Made by a program: the position numbers and the translations under genes. The notes beneath the pieces are model-generated. The model made no database searches, was not told the origin of the DNA, and saw only the letters and a list, made by a program, of their open reading frames with translations. From assembly GCA_902765885.1 (NCBI GenBank), contig CACXBN010000163.1, positions 1 through 7,371 on the forward strand: DNA of 7,371 nucleotides, read 5' to 3'. Positions 6,316-7,371 of this stretch are shown piece after piece. The stretch comes from an uncultured Ruminococcus sp. (lineage in GTDB: Bacteria; Bacillota; Clostridia; Oscillospirales; CAG-272). Every line of letters begins with the position of its first letter. Position 1 is the first letter of the stretch.

Positions 6316-6351
6316 GTTCGCACAGTTTTTTTAATTTCAGATGACCGGTAT
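6306..6351. repeat. Inverted repeat ATACCGGT / ACCGGTAT spanning the WYL-vWA gap
   Basis: ATACCGGT (6306-6313) overlaps the WYL-B stop codon and its exact reverse complement ACCGGTAT lies at 6344-6351. Each arm contains the self-complementary ACCGGT. The T-run (6335-6342 region) lies inside the loop, so a classic terminator is not formed. An operator for a dimeric regulator is possible but unproven. A TTGACA at 6351-6356 overlaps the right arm but has no usable -10 box. Confidence 0.4.
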
Positions 6352-6393
6352 TGACATATGATTAGGATGTAAGAAAAAGATGGAGGATCTGAC

Positions 6394-7092
6394 ATGGGAT
6401 TGAATGATTTTACAATAACAAAAGAACGGGCACTTCCGATTTTTATCCTGGCTGACACGAGCGGCAGCATGAAAGGTGAGAAAATCCAGGCGGTGAATCT
6501 TGCTGTACGGGACATGATTGCAACTCTCCGTAATGTCAATGATATAAGAGGCGTATTCAAAATCAGTATAATCACGTTCGGAGGGGACAAGGTTATTGTT
6601 CAGCAGTATCCGACGGATGTAAGGGATATTGAGTTTAATGAGCTTGAAGCGGCGGGAAAGACTCCGATGGGAGAAGCTATTCGTGTTGTTACAGAATTGA
6701 TAGAGGATAAGGAAATTGTGAAATCCAGTGACTATCTTCCTACAGTAGTTCTTCTCAGTGATGGTTATCCGACAGATTTTGATGGTTCGGCATCTGCTTC
6801 TCTGGAGCAGTATCTGGAATGGGAACCGATAAAAGGGATGCACGAGGGGCCGAGGAGCCAAAAATGCATGCGTGTTGCCATGAATGTTGGTGGAGGATCG
6901 GACAAAACGATGCTTCGGGCATTTTTATATAATGGAACAGAGCCTATGTTGGCAACAGACGCTGAGGATATTGCCAAACTCTTCAAGTGGGTAACTATGT
7001 CTACAATCAGCAGAATGTCCAGTATCAATCCTGATGATGTAAAAAGCTTTTTAAGATTTGATGATGAAGATGATGACGAAGTAATTGTATGA
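6394..7092 (+). CDS. vWA-domain protein, TerY-like
   Basis: This 232-residue, nearly single-domain von Willebrand A protein resembles TerY. It begins with a short lead (MGLNDFTITKERALP), then the first strand IFILA. The MIDAS metal site follows: DTSGSMKGEK with Asp21, Ser23 and Ser25; Thr90 in GKTPMGEA; and Asp123 in LLSDGYPTD. All MIDAS positions are present. No signal peptide or membrane segment is visible, so it is probably cytosolic. The C-terminus ends in an acidic tail (DDEDDDE, residues 223-229) after a helical NPDDVKSFLRF. GGAGG (6382-6386) lies 7 nt before the ATG. Family knowledge: TerY proteins accompany PP2C phosphatases and Ser/Thr kinase-like proteins in stress and defence-linked clusters. 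The ATG of the PP2C gene overlaps its stop codon (ATGA), a sign of coupling. A general metal-dependent scaffold or partner-binding role is inference. Confidence 0.92.
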   Translation: MGLNDFTITKERALPIFILADTSGSMKGEKIQAVNLAVRDMIATLRNVNDIRGVFKISIITFGGDKVIVQQYPTDVRDIEFNELEAAGKTPMGEAIRVVTELIEDKEIVKSSDYLPTVVLLSDGYPTDFDGSASASLEQYLEWEPIKGMHEGPRSQKCMRVAMNVGGGSDKTMLRAFLYNGTEPMLATDAEDIAKLFKWVTMSTISRMSSINPDDVKSFLRFDDEDDDEVIV

Positions 7093-7371
7093 TGCAGATA
7101 TTTCATGACAAAAACCTATTTATAGCTGTATACAGTAAAACTGGGTCCGGACACTTTTCCAGAGGCGAGGAAAACCAGGATCGCTGTTTGTATGGCCGAA
7201 TCGGGAAAAACACATTTTATCTTGCTTTGGCAGACGGGGTTTCATCTGCGCTTTATGCGGAAGAGGGTGCTGAGGCGGCCGTGCAGACAATAAAGATCGT
7301 TAGTGAGGATATCGCAGCCGGCAAGATGGCAGTTGATAATCTGAAAGACCTGCAGACCATGATTGTAAGAA
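7089..7371 (+). CDS. PP2C-type protein phosphatase, N-terminal part (cut by window edge)
   Basis: The frame opens with ATG 7089 (or ATG 7092 directly after it) and runs 94 codons to the right edge with no stop. GEENQDRC (NQD at 29-31) and YLALADGVSS (ADG at 48-50) are the first two metal-binding motifs of PP2C/PPM phosphatases. A helix AEEGAEAAVQTIKIV follows as expected. Two acidic ligands (Asp31 and Asp48 region) are visible; the later DG and DN motifs lie beyond the edge. The ATG overlaps the vWA stop (ATGATG against TGA). No strong ribosome site precedes it, since the region codes for the vWA acidic tail, so translation coupling is likely. Family knowledge: PPM phosphatases remove phosphate from Ser/Thr; in TerY-P type clusters they oppose a kinase. 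The partner kinase, if present, is not in this window. Confidence 0.88.
   Translation, partial: MMQIFHDKNLFIAVYSKTGSGHFSRGEENQDRCLYGRIGKNTFYLALADGVSSALYAEEGAEAAVQTIKIVSEDIAAGKMAVDNLKDLQTMIVR

Noticed and set aside
6351..6379. TTGACA at 6351 as promoter of the vWA gene
   Set aside because: No -10 box lies 16-18 nt downstream; the region there is AAGAAAAAG.
6337..6861. 174-codon minus-strand open frame opposite the vWA gene
   Set aside because: It is the antisense of a well-supported vWA protein with a complete MIDAS motif, and it has no recognisable features of its own.

Overview
The window looks like an accessory (island) region of a gut-type Firmicute, most likely a Clostridia/Lachnospiraceae member. 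This is inferred from Shine-Dalgarno-rich, moderately AT-rich genes and from protein families typical of that group: a clostridial ICE-type relaxase tail, an SGNH hydrolase next to a WYL regulator, an ImmA/IrrE-DUF4411 pair, and WYL proteins. All recognisable genes are on the + strand. No RNA genes, CRISPR array or insertion sequence was seen.

Layout. (1) 1-346: decayed 3' end of a mobilisation relaxase, with a nonsense codon and a frameshift, closed by a clear Rho-independent terminator. (2) 347-1144: no intact gene; it holds a small palindrome, a TTGACA promoter-like site and a frame-broken remnant that resembles the C-terminus of a DUF262/GmrSD-type protein. (3) 1145-2784: an intact two-gene module, an XRE-like HTH plus ImmA/IrrE zinc peptidase overlapping by 7 nt with a DUF4411 PIN-like nuclease, i.e. 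a probable type II toxin-antitoxin-like pair. (4) 2810-4028: two dead genes in a row, an SGNH/GDSL hydrolase that has lost its middle, and a WYL-domain regulator broken by two stops and a frameshift. (5) 4113-7371: an apparently intact gene series running off the right edge: WYL protein A, WYL protein B (23-nt overlap), a 78-nt gap, a vWA/TerY-like protein with a complete-looking MIDAS motif, and the N-terminus of a PP2C phosphatase whose ATG overlaps the vWA stop.

How it fits together. The intact modules lie among wrecked mobile-element and restriction-like genes, the texture of a turnover hot spot or defence island. The most interesting part is the right-hand series. vWA + PP2C is the core of the TerY-P type triad (vWA, PP2C phosphatase, Ser/Thr kinase) known from comparative genomics. 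Here it lies behind two divergent, overlapping WYL proteins that could act as a paired ligand-sensing regulator. The third (kinase) partner, if present, would lie just beyond base 7371. Several premature stops in the dead genes can be read as C-to-T changes of Gln or Arg codons, suggesting that intact versions existed recently.
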